A DNA stretch of 64,000 bases from Toxorhynchites rutilus septentrionalis (lineage: Eukaryota; Arthropoda; Insecta; Diptera; Culicidae). A program made the translations under genes and the position numbers. The stretch spans positions 248,629,307 through 248,693,306 of the forward strand of contig NC_073746.1 of assembly GCF_029784135.1 (NCBI RefSeq), read 5' to 3'. Positions 33,111 to 44,794 of the stretch are shown here, piece after piece (within the stretch, counting starts at the first letter, position 1; each line of letters begins with the position of its first letter). The notes beneath the pieces were generated by a model. That model did no database searches. It was not told where the DNA came from and saw only the letters and a list, made by a program, of their open reading frames with translations.

Positions 33111-36100
33111 TAGGAAAGCTGAGACTTTTTTTGCATTACATATCAAAAATATGAAAAAAAGGGAAAGGTATTTTTTGGTCGTTGGTATAATGTTATGCAA
33201 TAAAACATATACCGTCGATGGGGGTGAAAAATGGGTCATGGCAAAAACGGAGAATGTGACTATTAGTAATATCTTGACAATTATTGCAAATATTTTTGAA
33301 AGCTGCGAACCGTTTATATATAATCATTTCAAATATTTTTATAATATTTTAATATTTCAAAATCAAATATAATCATTTCCATCGCACTTCTAGGTGGATT
33401 GACACTATTTTCGTAACTCAAATAATCATTGAAGAGACTTACATGTTGTAAAATTATTTTGAACTTATTGAAAAATTTATTTCTAAACATAATTCCTAAA
33501 AGAAAACAATATACATTACTTTAACCCCCTTCTTCTTCTCATCCGGCTTGCAATGTGTTGTACTATGACGCCACTTTCAACCCGGAAACAATGCACGAAT
33601 TCATCACGAAAATTGAACGTACAACAACATCAAAACATGGCTAAAGAGGGCAAAGGATCACAATAATTGGAAAATTGATGATAAGAAGATAATTTTATAA
33701 GATAAGCCAAGGATAATATTATCCGGGTCCGATGGTTTCACACGCAAATGGCGACCGGCGAAAATCCTAAAAGGGAGCGTTTGAAGCCAACAGTCATATA
33801 TGGAGTAAATTATTGCAACATCATAATTTTCCAAGTGACTCAACTATTTTTTACCGTTTCCTGTGCAGGTAAAGTCATGGTTTGTCATGTTTCATGGTTC
33901 ATGGTTTAATGACATCGTATTGCGTCGAAGAACTCGAATTCATTGACGGAACAAAGGAAAAAAGTTGTTTATTGAACACCTTAACCCAACCTTAAGAACA
34001 TTTGTTTCGATGCAACTAAGTGGAACGAAAACGCACCAAAAACTACAGCTTAGCTTATTGAATAGATGCCAAGGCCATGTCAAGCTGTCATTCATGTCAA
34101 ACGTGGTCACACAAAAATATTAAGTGGATCTCTAGAATACAGTGGATATACGTTTTTGCCTAATTTTTACTGTTCTTCCAAACATAATTTCACATGACTG
34201 TGATTTAAATTTCTCTTTATCGATAGAAAAATAAACATCTTGATAAATTGTATTGCATTATTTTGCAAATAATCCACATTTGAAGGAAATTTGAAAATTG
34301 AATAGGAGTGAATTTTTTTTCCTATACTGTATTTGATCTTATGGCACATATCCTCGTGCCATCCTCGACCTCTTTATATTTTATTCTCAGTTTGAAGGAG
34401 ACCAAGAAAAGATTGTTTGAAAGAAAAACTTTCGTCGGAGTCGACGTTCCATTATATTCATTGAAGCACTACTAGAGATGTTAATGAATTAGTTCAATCA
34501 TTCAACGACACAAATCTATTTTCGTACATCAGATGGAAGGGTTCCACTGCATCTCCATAATTCCGTCAATAAATACGCTCACATTGTTCCTCCCACCTAT
34601 AAACGTGAATTCCCATTTTTTCAAATCCTCTTCCGCCCACATTGCAAAAATCGGAGCTACAGTGTGATGGAAACAAAGATCTAGTATTTTCACTCAAAGT
34701 ATTGCTTTCATAATTGCTGCTTTTCAACACCTTTTTCTACGTGACACCACCTGATGCAACAATTTTGGGATGATATGGTCCCATTTTCCATCCAATCATT
34801 TTCGCGTTGAAGGCTTCGATGAATTGCGAGCCATTATTAATTTTCCAATTTGCACGTGTTGACGTCATCTGAGGCTGAAAACTTTTTTTCTTCTTTTCTT
34901 CAGTTCGGTAATCCAGTTGATGTGTGAGTGTGTGTGGTTGGCAGATGGATTTAAACCCCGTCGACAAGATGGAGGACAATTAACCTCCCCAGATTTCGAT
35001 CGTTGCTAGCATTAGAGTTTTTTTTCTTCTTGCACTAACAAAACTAGGGCGAAACTTCCATAAAGTCGAAATTTATTTCATTATTTTTGTCACAATTCAT
35101 TTCAGGAGTAAAATTAGACGAGCGCGCACTGTGTAACTTCATTTCGCAGGTGACATTCTTCTTCTATCGACATTTGACCTATTTTCACATTGATGTGGAG
35201 TAAAATCTATCTTCTGCCGTTTAGTGCACTTTAACTTGATATGTTATTTTGCACTTCCACAAAACTTCCCATACCGACCGTTCTCACTTGTTTCACTAAG
35301 GTGCAACTAGTGAATTTTCAATATGTGTTATTTGCACTTTTTCTGTTTCGATATGTGAATTTGCAGATTTTCCCTTTTCTTGGGGAATTTTCACTTGCGC
35401 CACGCGTGCAGAATCACCGCCTCGAGCCAACTGAACGAGTTTCGTGATTTTCACGGTGCTCGGTGATTTTTTCCAATTCCCAACAGCTAAAGGGAGCGAA
35501 GAGATTTGCCGTGAAAAACAGTCGCACGAGATTGCACGAGAGTTCGGCGTGTGTGCGTGAAATGCGCGTGTGGCTGGCTTGCAAACTCGAATCCATCAAC
35601 CACTGTGCTGCGCGCTGGTGTGTTTACAAAGGAAAAGTGGAGTCTCGGACCGATTTTTGCTGCAGTTTTTCTGGCCGTTTCGCTGTGACCGACTACGTTT
35701 CGTTAAGCGAACGGAAAATACGCCACACTTGCTGCCAATGGGAAGAAACAATGTTTGTTGACCTGGCGTGGGCGCGCTGTACTTGCGGCGTAGTATGACG
35801 CGTTGGCTGATCATATGGTCGGTTTTCCGTGTCGTGTGCTCTAGTGAATAGCGCGCTAGTGGCTGTGTTCACTCATTAGCTCATCTGATTCATGCGCTAG
35901 ATATGTTCAAAAACATAAGTATGGCCATTGTCCCGAAGCTTCTATTCATGCTAGAATACAGAATTGAAATTGAAATCAAGAAATATCTCGTAATCGTAAT
36001 ATTCGTGAAATAGAAATATTGGTCGTGGATGTGACTACACATTGGTTCTATTAAGTAATGTGTTTCCTCCATATTTGAAGTGGTACGATTCACAGACCGA

Positions 36101-36640
36101 ATAATTTAAAGTCGTAACACGTATTTCCTCGTAGTATTAGGTGGTCCAAATTCTGCATTTTTAACGTTATGTAATTTGTGCACGGATTTTGTTTCAATAA
36201 ATATTTTTTCGACATTTTTATATTCGGCGAAGTGCTGCTCTGCAACTGTATGTCCCACCCAAGCAGAAAGATTCACGATTGAAACTACATTGCTGCATTA
36301 CTAGATGAAAACAAATTGCCTACGTCTTGATTTGCGAGGGCAAGAATGAAAGATCAATCAATCATCTTCAACTGTTTCTACAAAACCATACATTGATTCT
36401 TTGAAATTTTTCGGTGCATTCTGAAGTAATATCCGGCATAATAAAAAGCGAATTGATTTTTTTTCAGGAAAGAGCTTGTGTGATTTCAGGAATGCTTTCG
36501 GAATTATTGGTGACTTTTTCTGATCGTCAAATTGATTTTCGTGAATTCGAGCATTGTTTTCGGGTTAAAACAGGTGTCGAATTACCGCGTTTTTCAAACC
36601 GGGTGTATTTGGCAACCGGTTTTTCCATGTGCTTTTTTGG
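33110..36640. other. Intergenic region with a GC-richer patch
   Basis: No protein family was recognised. The patch 35380-35830 is GC-richer than its surroundings and contains many CG dinucleotides, GCACGAGA and GCGTGTG motifs. It resembles a promoter or 5' untranslated exon, perhaps of a gene whose coding exons lie elsewhere. I could not link it to any exon. Confidence 0.3.
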
Positions 36641-36647
36641 TAACTAG

Positions 36648-37110
36648 CTGACCCGGCAAACTTCGTCCCGCCCAAAATTTGTTTTTTTATCAATACCTTC
36701 AAACATTCACGTTTTCTTACTATGAGCAAGTTAATGGGTCCAATCGCAGAACTATTCATTGATTGATCTTCTGTTAGACCCCGTTGAATTTACCTTTTAC
36801 TATAAAATTCCTAGTATTTCTAACAAAACTCATCATTATAATATCAGATTATTTTCAGACACAATACTCGTTCAAGATTTTTCAATCACTTGCAAATAAC
36901 ATGTTTCTTCGTTACATGGAATAAATGTTTTATACAGAAAATATGATAGAATAAAGACAGCCCTAAATCGGACAACTCCTTCCTCGAGTTCTGCTCTTAT
37001 CAACACATCCGGCGAACCCTTTTTTTTGTATAGATAGAAGAAGATATATGAGTTACGAACAAAGATCAATTTCGCGAGCGCAAACATCAAATGGACTAAC
37101 AGCACTTGTC
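36648..37110 (+). mobile_element. Retroposon-like element, GACCCGGCAAACTTCG family, 3' truncated
   Basis: It begins TAGCTGACCCGGCAAACTTC and continues through AATACCTTCAAACATTCACG, ACATGTTTCTTCGTTACATG and CGGACAACTCCTTCCTCGAG. Near-identical order is seen at 53884-54583, and the inverse at 43425-43750. The TATATA tail of the 53.9-kb copy is absent. Confidence 0.7.
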
Positions 37111-37429
37111 ACTATGTAATTGTAGAACATATGGGAATTTAATTTTCCGATTTTTCCCTTTTTCCTTTAGAGTTCTTTGCAATTCTCATGTTTGGTTGGA
37201 ATATTGACGGAGGACTACGTCTAACCGGAAGATATAGGGGGTGAAATGAAAATCTAGGCACTGAACAAGTAGGAAAAAATTTTGAACGCTTATAACTCGA
37301 GCATTTCTCAATAGATCGCAAAGGTGTTTGCATCAATTGATAGGAAATATATCTACGCATCTATCATAACGAATAACATTTCATTTTTCTTGAGATAAAC
37401 AATTGAATAATTGTGAAATATCAAGCATT

Positions 37430-37640
37430 GTCCAAATGCACTATGTGCATTTGGACAATGTAATGCAGAAATTTGTGTTTCATTTGTATGGCAGAATGCC
37501 CCCCCCCCCCCTCTAGAGAGTGGGGTGGTGAGTCTAATCACCATAGAAACATTTATTGCACCCTTAAACCTCAATATGCCTAATTTGGTTACATTTGCTT
37601 GATTAATTCTCGAGTAATGCAGAAATTTGTCTTTCATTTG
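37430..37640 (-). repeat. Copy of the 130-bp AAATTTCTGCATAA-type repeat
   Basis: The inverse of ATACAAATGAA-CACAAATTTCTGCAT and AGCAAATG-AACCAAATT-GGCAT is present about one and a half times. A C-run at 37500-37510 corresponds to the CCCCTC stretch between units of the 43.0-43.4 kb array. Confidence 0.6.
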
Positions 37641-38144
37641 TATGCCTACTATACTTCTGCTTCTGCCAGCGAGCGGTTAACAAAATTTTTTCGGTTTGGG
37701 AGGAGAAAATTTATTGCGAAACGGTTGCGCATCCGCAAAAATTTTTCATACATTAGTTTTTTTTTTCTTTTCAGGGATACATAGCACGAAGAGACATATT
37801 TTTTTTGTTTGCACTCGCACTTTGCATACAAAGAAATCGTCACTAGAAATGAAAAAAATGACACTAGGAACAATTTCAACAATGTTTTCTCCATGAATGA
37901 CAAATTAGAAATTTCTAAAATTAATTATTGGGCCCTATTTTGTAATTCAAGTTGAATAGAATTTGGCTCGTTAGCTCTATTTTGCTGTTATAGATACAGT
38001 CGGGTGAAGGCTGTCGGCATAATTTTTCGAGATGTATGGTTTGCTTGTTGCTTTCCTGATATTTCGCTTTGGGGAACATTTCGGCAACATTTCAAAATAT
38101 GCAAATCGCAACACATGACGTTCGAGAATGAACTCGATTTGTAT

Positions 38145-38420
38145 AGTTCTTCTTGGATGGCACTAACGTTCCCAGTGGAAATGTTGCCGTCTCAACGTAC
38201 GTATTACTAGCGTAATTTTAGTTAGTAGTACTTAGTTGAGATTTCTATGCCAAATAACACGCCTTGAATGTATAATTCTAAAGTGGCAAGTTCTAGAATA
38301 CGCGTGATCATAGTGCTAGTCGGAAGAAATTTCATTGACGAAAAATCTCCCGGCCAGAACGGGAATCGAACCCGAACCCCCGGCATCGTTATAGTTATAG
38401 GGATCGAATTGACCGTTCGA
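38145..38420 (-). mobile_element. tRNA-derived SINE (Feilai-like; name unverified)
   Basis: On the minus strand the head includes GGGGGTTCGGGTTCGATTCC, holding a perfect pol III B-box consensus (GGTTCGATTCC). The body follows (CATTCAAGGCGTGTTATTTG, CTCAACTAAGTACTACTAAC) and ends near AAGAAGAACTATA. The expected A-box segment upstream is replaced by ATAACTATAAC. A detached head with the A-box is at 40841-40885. Confidence 0.75.
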
Positions 38421-38489
38421 TTCAAATTACATAATTACATTTCCGATAGATAGTTCTTATTAGTGATACGTGATTAGTGATAGTCGGCT

Positions 38490-38910
38490 CTTTATTTGAA
38501 AATGCGAAACAGGGAGAAACTGTATGTGTGCATGAAGCAAATAAAGGTTTACATTTTAGGGAGTAATACACGCATTTTTACATAAAAATAATGAACAATG
38601 ATTAAATTCTCCGTACACAATGTATTTTCCCTAATAAAGTATCAAGTTTTCTGCAAAGAATATTGAACAGATTTTTCTTCTGTTCAGGATTTTGAAATTT
38701 TTTGGGATATGTTGAAAAAAAAATAATAGTAAGAGTAAGTACTACGAATTCAAATAAGCATAGAACATCAATCAATTATACTCACTCAAGATTTGAAAAA
38801 ACTAAAACTGTCCTCAGGGGTGATAATCTGAGGGAGGGTACACTTATTTCACCACAAATCAAACCATTACTAACGAAATGGACTGATATGCGGAATCGTT
38901 TCGAATCGAT
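38490..38910 (+). repeat. Dispersed repeat, copy 1 (copy 2 at 41878-42345)
   Basis: Shared landmarks in the same order are AGCAAATAAAG, AATAAACACA/AATACACGCA-TTTTA, AGTAAGAGTAAG, ACTGTC(C/T)TCAG-G-TG-TA-TCTGAG and GGGTACAC-(T)-TTCAC-ACAAATC. No coding content was seen. Confidence 0.6.
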
Positions 38911-38969
38911 CACAATCACGTTTCTTACGTTTGGTTATCATCAAACTCTAAACAGTATCCTCAATTGAC

Positions 38970-39925
38970 AAGGTATGTTAGACTTTATCTTTCTGCTCCT
39001 TGCAGTTGTGTTTACTGTGAAAGACTGATCTCTGAAACTGGCTGGTGTATGAAGCAAAGCGTAATCGGTCAGATGGAAAATTTATAATAAAAGAATAATA
39101 GTCATAGTGTCAATGAATTAATGTTATGAGTTAATATTAATTTAATTTCGACAACAATTATTTTCCTTTAATTATCCCTCTTATACTCGACGGCATACGG
39201 TCTAACAGACTGAGAATCAATAATTTTGTTTTGAAACTGAATTAAGTTGAAGAAAAAATATTTTCTGTTGTATCGTTTGATTATATATTTTTTTACTTTA
39301 ATCCTTTATAAGGCAGTGGAAACTAGGCATCGAATCGACTCTCACTTCAAGGAAAATCACCAAAGCAAGAGCACCAGGCAAAAAATCATCGAAATCGAAA
39401 TCATCTTACAAAAATATCTTGAGACGAACCTTCTGAGAACGAAACGTTAAACGAAACGAAAGCGATGGAGCTGAATAAAATTTTGATGATATGAGTTGAT
39501 GAAAATTCAATTTCTATTACATTTTGACATGTCAGTAATCACATCCTATTTTTAATCACGTGTGAATGACAGTCTTCCGAAAAACATCTACACATGTCCA
39601 CGCGATGTGAAAATTCCATGTTCTTGTTTGAATTCGAACATGATTTTCGCTAGTGTTGAATGTCTATCCCAAACACGAACAATGATACACAAACATAAAC
39701 ATTTGAAAACAAACACGATGTTTATAATTCAAGAAAATCATGTACAAACATATCACCCGATGTCGCAGTATTCATTGCTTTCGTTTCGTTTCTTTTCATA
39801 CACGGAAAGAAATTATTCATCCCAAAACATTTCTTCGTAGAATACTTTTTCACAGAAACGAACTTGAAATTTAGTTCGCATTTCAAAAATTGCACGAACT
39901 AAGAGGCTATGAGTTCATGCACCAA
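38970..39925. other. Intergenic stretch
   Basis: AT-rich with no recognised gene. The part 39580-39760 is rich in AAACA and CATG words, as is 41090-41450, and may be a diverged repeat. Confidence 0.3.
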
Positions 39926-39929
39926 AATA

Positions 39930-40420
39930 TATATTTTTATTAAGGCTCAAATGGCGTCAGCCTAACGGGGCCGGGAATTCAATATTTTGACAATGTTTGC
40001 TTACAAGTATGTTAGTAATATGTAGCCGATTACTCGCGGTTGGCTCGAGGTTAGTATTACAAGTGTTCTCATAATTGGGATGTTGCAGTCTTCAGTGCTC
40101 TGTACGTGTGCCCGACATGGGATACTTCCTATTGGGATGCAGCTGACCGTTAATCAGCAACGCCCCCCTAGTCCGCACCCCATATCTAGCGTGGTGCGTC
40201 TTTTTCGACTCGAGGAATCCAGGATAAAATGATCACTAGCCGGCGCAATCATCAGCTCGTGTAGAGTTGTCATGAGCGGTACAACCTTTGGCTCTTGTTG
40301 AATCATCAGTGGACTGCACAACCTTCGGCCCGTGTATCTGTAAAGAGTGTGTTTATGTATTGCCGCGACTAAGTAAAAGTTTATAGATCGTTCATGCACA
40401 TTTTGCAAGTCTGATTAAAT
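39930..40420 (-). mobile_element. Retroelement 3'-end-like remnant
   Basis: On the minus strand a GC-richer body (TGGATTCCTCGAGTCGAAAA, GGTGCGGACTAGGGGGGCGT, CAGCTGCATCCCAATAGGAA) leads to CCCGGCCCCGTTAGGCTGAC and then TTAATAAAAATATATA. The pattern suits the 3' untranslated end of a non-LTR element with its polyadenylation signal. No reverse transcriptase was seen, and the class is inferred. Confidence 0.4.
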
Positions 40421-40840
40421 AATCCTTGGTTTCGTTCAAAGAAAACACTCTCTGAATAGAAAGAAGCTTTCTATTTTTTTGCGTGCATGTTGTCAATTAA
40501 AGTCTGAGGAGCCGACTGCATAGCGGGCGACGTCGTAGAAATGCTGACCAAAAAAATAAATACCCAAAAATTAGTTTTAGATGCAACCTTCAGCGGCACA
40601 CAGCAGAACCAGCAGAGAAATTTCAGCGGCTAAAACACACCATTAATTTCTCGATGTTATCACAAACTGAATGAAGGAAAAAACTAAAAGCTACACTTAC
40701 ACTGCACTACATATGCTATGTGTGCATGCGATTGCATCATCCTTTCTTCTCCTCTTCTCCGCTCGTTTTATAGCTCGGGTCGCGATCGTCGCGAATAAGC
40801 AGTATTGGCCATTTGTATTCAAAGATCCAGCCAAAATTGT

Positions 40841-40885
40841 TGCTCCCGTGGTCGAGTGGTTAGCGTCACGCCTAACATGTCACTG
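40841..40885 (+). repeat. tRNA-like SINE head fragment (A-box)
   Basis: GCTCCCGTGGTCGAGTGGTT followed by AGCGTCACGCCTAACATG matches the 5' half of a tRNA, with an A-box (TGGTCGAGTGG). It stops before any B-box, so it is neither a working tRNA nor a complete SINE. Confidence 0.6.
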
Positions 40886-41794
40886 CTGAATAATTCAATT
40901 TTAGTACTTGTTCAAAAGCTAATAATAGGGAATGTTACATGAGTTCAATATATAAATTGATGCGTGCACTAAATAATGATATCAAATGTGAAAAACTCTC
41001 ATATCAATCGATGTTTATTTTGTTCAGAACAGAAAAAGAGGTTTATTTTATTTGCCCAATATTTTAGACGAAGCATCCATTGTCATGAAAGCATTTTTTC
41101 CATGTCAACATACCAACACACCACGCGTTGAGTGGTGGTGGTGTGGTGTCCGATTCGCTTCTTCTACTCTACGCACTGCCGGTGCTTGGGGTGAAAATGC
41201 AAGAGAAACTGTACACCATGTTCGAACATCATGTGAAACATTGGGATTAAACATCGTATGTCCAAACATACCACGAATACAAACATGTCACATTTTCTAA
41301 CATAGGTACGAAAAAATCATGTTTGTACTCAAACACAAAACTATGAACAGCAGCGTGAACTTGTTTATTCCGGACGCAGTGTTTTTTGTGAAACATGGAA
41401 GACTGGTGAATGATGTTTAACATCATTAACATAAACATACATGAGGAATAACACATATTTTAAGAGATAAACCAGCCTACAGCTGAAAGTCTCTGTAATA
41501 AAGAATGAAACAACACATATTTACCATAGATCAAAAATTAACTATTGAAACAGTTGATAAAATTGGTGGCAAACTAGTTGCCATTGCACGTTAACCTCAA
41601 AAACACTGTTTTACGCTGCCTTGTAAATTCACTTTATTGCGCCTTTGGTTATGCAAAAATCAAAACAGTATCTTTAGGGCAGTGAAATTTTTTTTTTATA
41701 TAGAGTTACAAAGAAAAAAAAATAAAATTTGGTTTTTTAATCAAAACTGCATGATCATACACAATAGATCCTAAATAGTAGTGATGAAAAGGAT

Positions 41795-41885
41795 AGTGTT
41801 TTGGCCGGATACCGGATACCGCATATCTGGCCAGCTTCGAGGCCAGATAGCCGGAAATCCGGCGGCCGGATATTCGGTTCTTTAT
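41795..41885. repeat. CCGGATA-rich low-complexity patch
   Basis: Repeats of GCCGGATAC, GGATACCG, CCGGAAATCCGGC and GGCCGGATAT form short local palindromes in otherwise AT-rich DNA. The patch directly precedes the dispersed repeat copy at 41878. Confidence 0.65.
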
Positions 41886-42345
41886 TAGCAAATAGAAAAT
41901 TGAGAGAAACGACATGTGATATGGTGCAAATAAAGTTTTTAGTGTAAGGAAGAAATAAACACATTTTAGAATAAAATTTTTGAACGAATATTAAATTTTT
42001 CGTTTAGAATAAGTATCCAATTTAGCTTTGCGCAATAGCGATATCGTAACCAATGAGGTTATACCGAGGTGCGATTATTGCTAATTGGAAAAAATCTTAT
42101 TTAATACTGTATCATGTTTTCTACAAGGAATTTAAAATAGTTTTATTCTGATAATGGTTTTATATTATTATAAATAGGTTTTTGTGAGTGTTTTGAGATA
42201 ATTCGAATACTGGTCGAGTAAGAGTAAGAGTTACATGCAATCAGCAATTAATTATTTTCATTGGGATTGAGAACAAACTTGGAACTGTCTTCAGAGATGG
42301 TAGTCTGAGAGGGGGTACACACTTCACTACAAATCGAAACTATTA
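41878..42345 (+). repeat. Dispersed repeat, copy 2 (copy 1 at 38490-38910)
   Basis: See the matching landmarks given for copy 1. Its sequence differs at roughly a quarter of positions by eye, so the two copies are old. Confidence 0.55.
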
Positions 42346-42984
42346 TGATCGTGGGTAACCCGCAGCCTATCACTTGAACAATTAGTCGCTGCAATGCCCA
42401 AAAGTTTGGTCACCCCTGTTTTAGACTGATAGTGTACATTAAAAGATAATGTTGTGTTGAATTACAGAGGCTTTAGAATGAAGATAATCATTTGTCACAA
42501 TAGCTTTCAAATGATATACATCCCCCTATCAAAGACAACGAAAGAGTTGAATCTAAACTTCTATTAGTTCGTGTTTTGGTGCTCACGAACCAAATGACTG
42601 AAAATCACGATTGTGTAACATTTACCCAAAAGCCGTTAGCCGGACGACAGCTACCAGAAAAACATTCACCCGAATTCCGATCACCCGAATCTATTCGAAT
42701 GATCTTTTACCCGAATGCAACATTCGTTATTCATGTATTATTTACAGCTATATTATATCAGAACGTATATAAATATTTAATTTTGATAAGCATTATTAGA
42801 AATATCACATTTGTATATGAACTGGTAGAAAAAAATAGTATAATGAGTGGATAGAGCAAAAATGAAAAAAGCGGCATAACGTCAACGCGGATTCACTGAG
42901 TAAAAAAATCTTTCTGAGTTTATTCATAAATGTCATTCTGAAATAGTATTTTTTTATTTCGTAGTCTCACGTCAACCAATGCGG

Positions 42985-43750
42985 CTGCGTGCGCCATACA
43001 AATAAAACAAATTTCTACATTTCTCAAGAATTATTCAAGCAAACGAAACCAAATTTAGCATGTGAAGGTTTTAGGGTGCAATAAATGTTTTTATGGTGAT
43101 TAGATACTACTTTTAAGAGGGGGGGGGGGTTCTGTCATACAAATGAAACACAAATTTCTACATTACCCCATTACATCAATCAAGCAAACGAAACCAAATT
43201 AGGCATATGAAGGTTTTAGGGTGCAAAAAAATGTTCCTATGGTGGTTCGACACTCCTCCCCCTCTCTCAGGAAGGGCTGTCATACAAATGAAAAACAAAT
43301 TTCTGCATAACTCGAAAACTAATCAAGCAAATCGAGCCAAATTTGGCATGTGAAGATTTTAGGGGGCACGAAACGTTTCTATGGTGAATGGACACTCCTC
43401 CCCCTCTCTAAGGGGAGAAGAGAGGAGGGGTCTGTCTTTATTCTATCATATTTTCTGTATAAAACATTTATTCCATGTAACGGAGAAACATGTTATTTGC
43501 AAGTGATTGAAAAATCTTGAAGGAGAATTGTGTCTGAAAATAATCTGGTATTATAATGATGAGTTTTGTTAGAAGTACTAGGATTTTTTTAGTAAAAGGT
43601 AAATTCAACGGGGTCGATTAGAAGATCAATCAATGTACAGTTCTGCGATTGGACTCATGAACTTGCGCTTAGTAAGAAAACGTGAATGTTTGAAGGTATT
43701 GATAAAAAAACAAATTTTGGGTGGGACGAAGTTTGCCGGGTCAGCTAGTG
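42985..43750 (-). mobile_element. Retroposon-like element of the GACCCGGCAAACTTCG family with internal 130-bp repeats
   Basis: The minus-strand start is CTAGCTGACCCGGCAAACTT (43750 region), followed by the same order of landmarks as the 36.65-kb copy. Three tandem units of about 130 bp lie at 43430-42985, each with CATACAAATGAAA-ACAAATTTCT, AAGCAAA-CGA-CCAAATT and GTGAAG(G/A)TTTTAGGG. Confidence 0.7.
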
Positions 43751-44083
43751 TTTGATAAACTAAATTAACACGTTAAGTCCCCACCGAAATAGGGAACCGA
43801 CAATGAACTTTTCGTCTGACCCACAATAGTTTTCCAATTTGTACCTCCAATATGTTCCCGAAAGACATAATCCTACGTCAAAAACAAAAGTAGCGAATGC
43901 CGCAAATGCTACTTTTGTCGCATTTGTTTTACGATCTGCAACTCTGAGAACAAAACGGTAAAAGGGACTTGCACTTGTTACAATGAGAATAATGTTATTT
44001 TGGGAATTGTGATATTGTTTTCAAAACTAATAATATTTGGTGTATGTATTGCTTTTTGATAAAATTTATCACTAAAATTCGAT

Positions 44084-44679
44084 CTATGTTCTAATACTGT
44101 TAGGGTCGACTACATCCAGCATTGGCGAATAGTGGGGCCATGTCTGGATCTCCTTGTACAGCCTGTCTCCCGGACATTCAGTGGGTCGGACTTGTCGATG
44201 ACCGATCAAGGTATAGTTAGCTGCTATTATGTTGTGCCGGACTCCGTAATCAATGAAACTCTGCACTGCTAGTAGCATATTTTTGGGTGGCAGGTCAACT
44301 GGAGAATTTGAAGAATGATTAGACACTACCGAAAATGCAACCATTGGAAGTAAAAACTCACATCTCCAATCACCGATCATACAAATCCCAACGCTTTTGT
44401 CGTTGTACCTTGGAGCATGAGCACCAACCACGTTGAAGCCCCGCCCTTGATATACCCGGCCATCACCTCCCACCGCGAAACTGTATCCGATGTCGTTCCA
44501 GCCTCGATCGAGTTGGTGGAACCGTTGCATACTCTGCATAGCTTTTCGGCACTCCTGATAATCGAAGCAGGCAGCTGGCTCGTATGAGTGGTGAATGATT
44601 ACGTACGGAATCGGGCCGGGGAATTTCTCCACGGATCGTGGAGGCATTGCGTCCCATGCTTCTCGCGTTACATAGGGCA
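44084..44679 (-). CDS. PGRP-LB: PGRP-LB-type peptidoglycan recognition protein (amidase), last two coding exons, 5' end missing
   Basis: Exon A runs 44679-44362 and exon B 44298-44084, separated by a 63-nt intron with GTGAGT and a pyrimidine-rich AG acceptor. Together they encode about 177 residues, a complete PGRP/amidase_2 domain. Visible motifs are PYVIIHHSYEPAACFDYQEC (first zinc His), GWNDIGYSFAVGGDGRVYQG (catalytic Tyr), GRGFNVVGAHAPRYNDKSVG, LIGHRQVRPTECPG (second His, Thr and the Cys ligand) and a SWPH-like end. Because the three zinc ligands and the Tyr are kept, the protein should cleave the lactam bridge or amide of peptidoglycan and so damp Imd signalling, as Drosophila PGRP-LB does. 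The first codon of exon A is completed by one base of an upstream exon, so the N-terminus lies further right. If the short intron were read through, the frame would gain 21 unrelated residues. Confidence 0.9.
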
Positions 44680-44794
44680 CTGTTAGGACACAATAGATTG
44701 AGATCGATTAAGCTGTGGATTTCTGTGAATATATATGAAATATGATTATCATTATATAAAAAAAATATCGAAATAAATTTAAAGAATGAAAATA

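Noticed and set aside
35463..35798. 111-aa open frame in the GC-richer patch
   Set aside because: No domain, no splice context and several overlapping frames of similar length. GC-rich DNA lowers stop frequency.
40841..40885. Possible tRNA gene
   Set aside because: Only the 5' half of a tRNA is present; there is no T arm or acceptor pairing.
44084..44680. Single-exon 198-aa PGRP
   Set aside because: Reading through adds 21 unrelated residues in the middle of the conserved domain. Good GT and AG sites remove them exactly.
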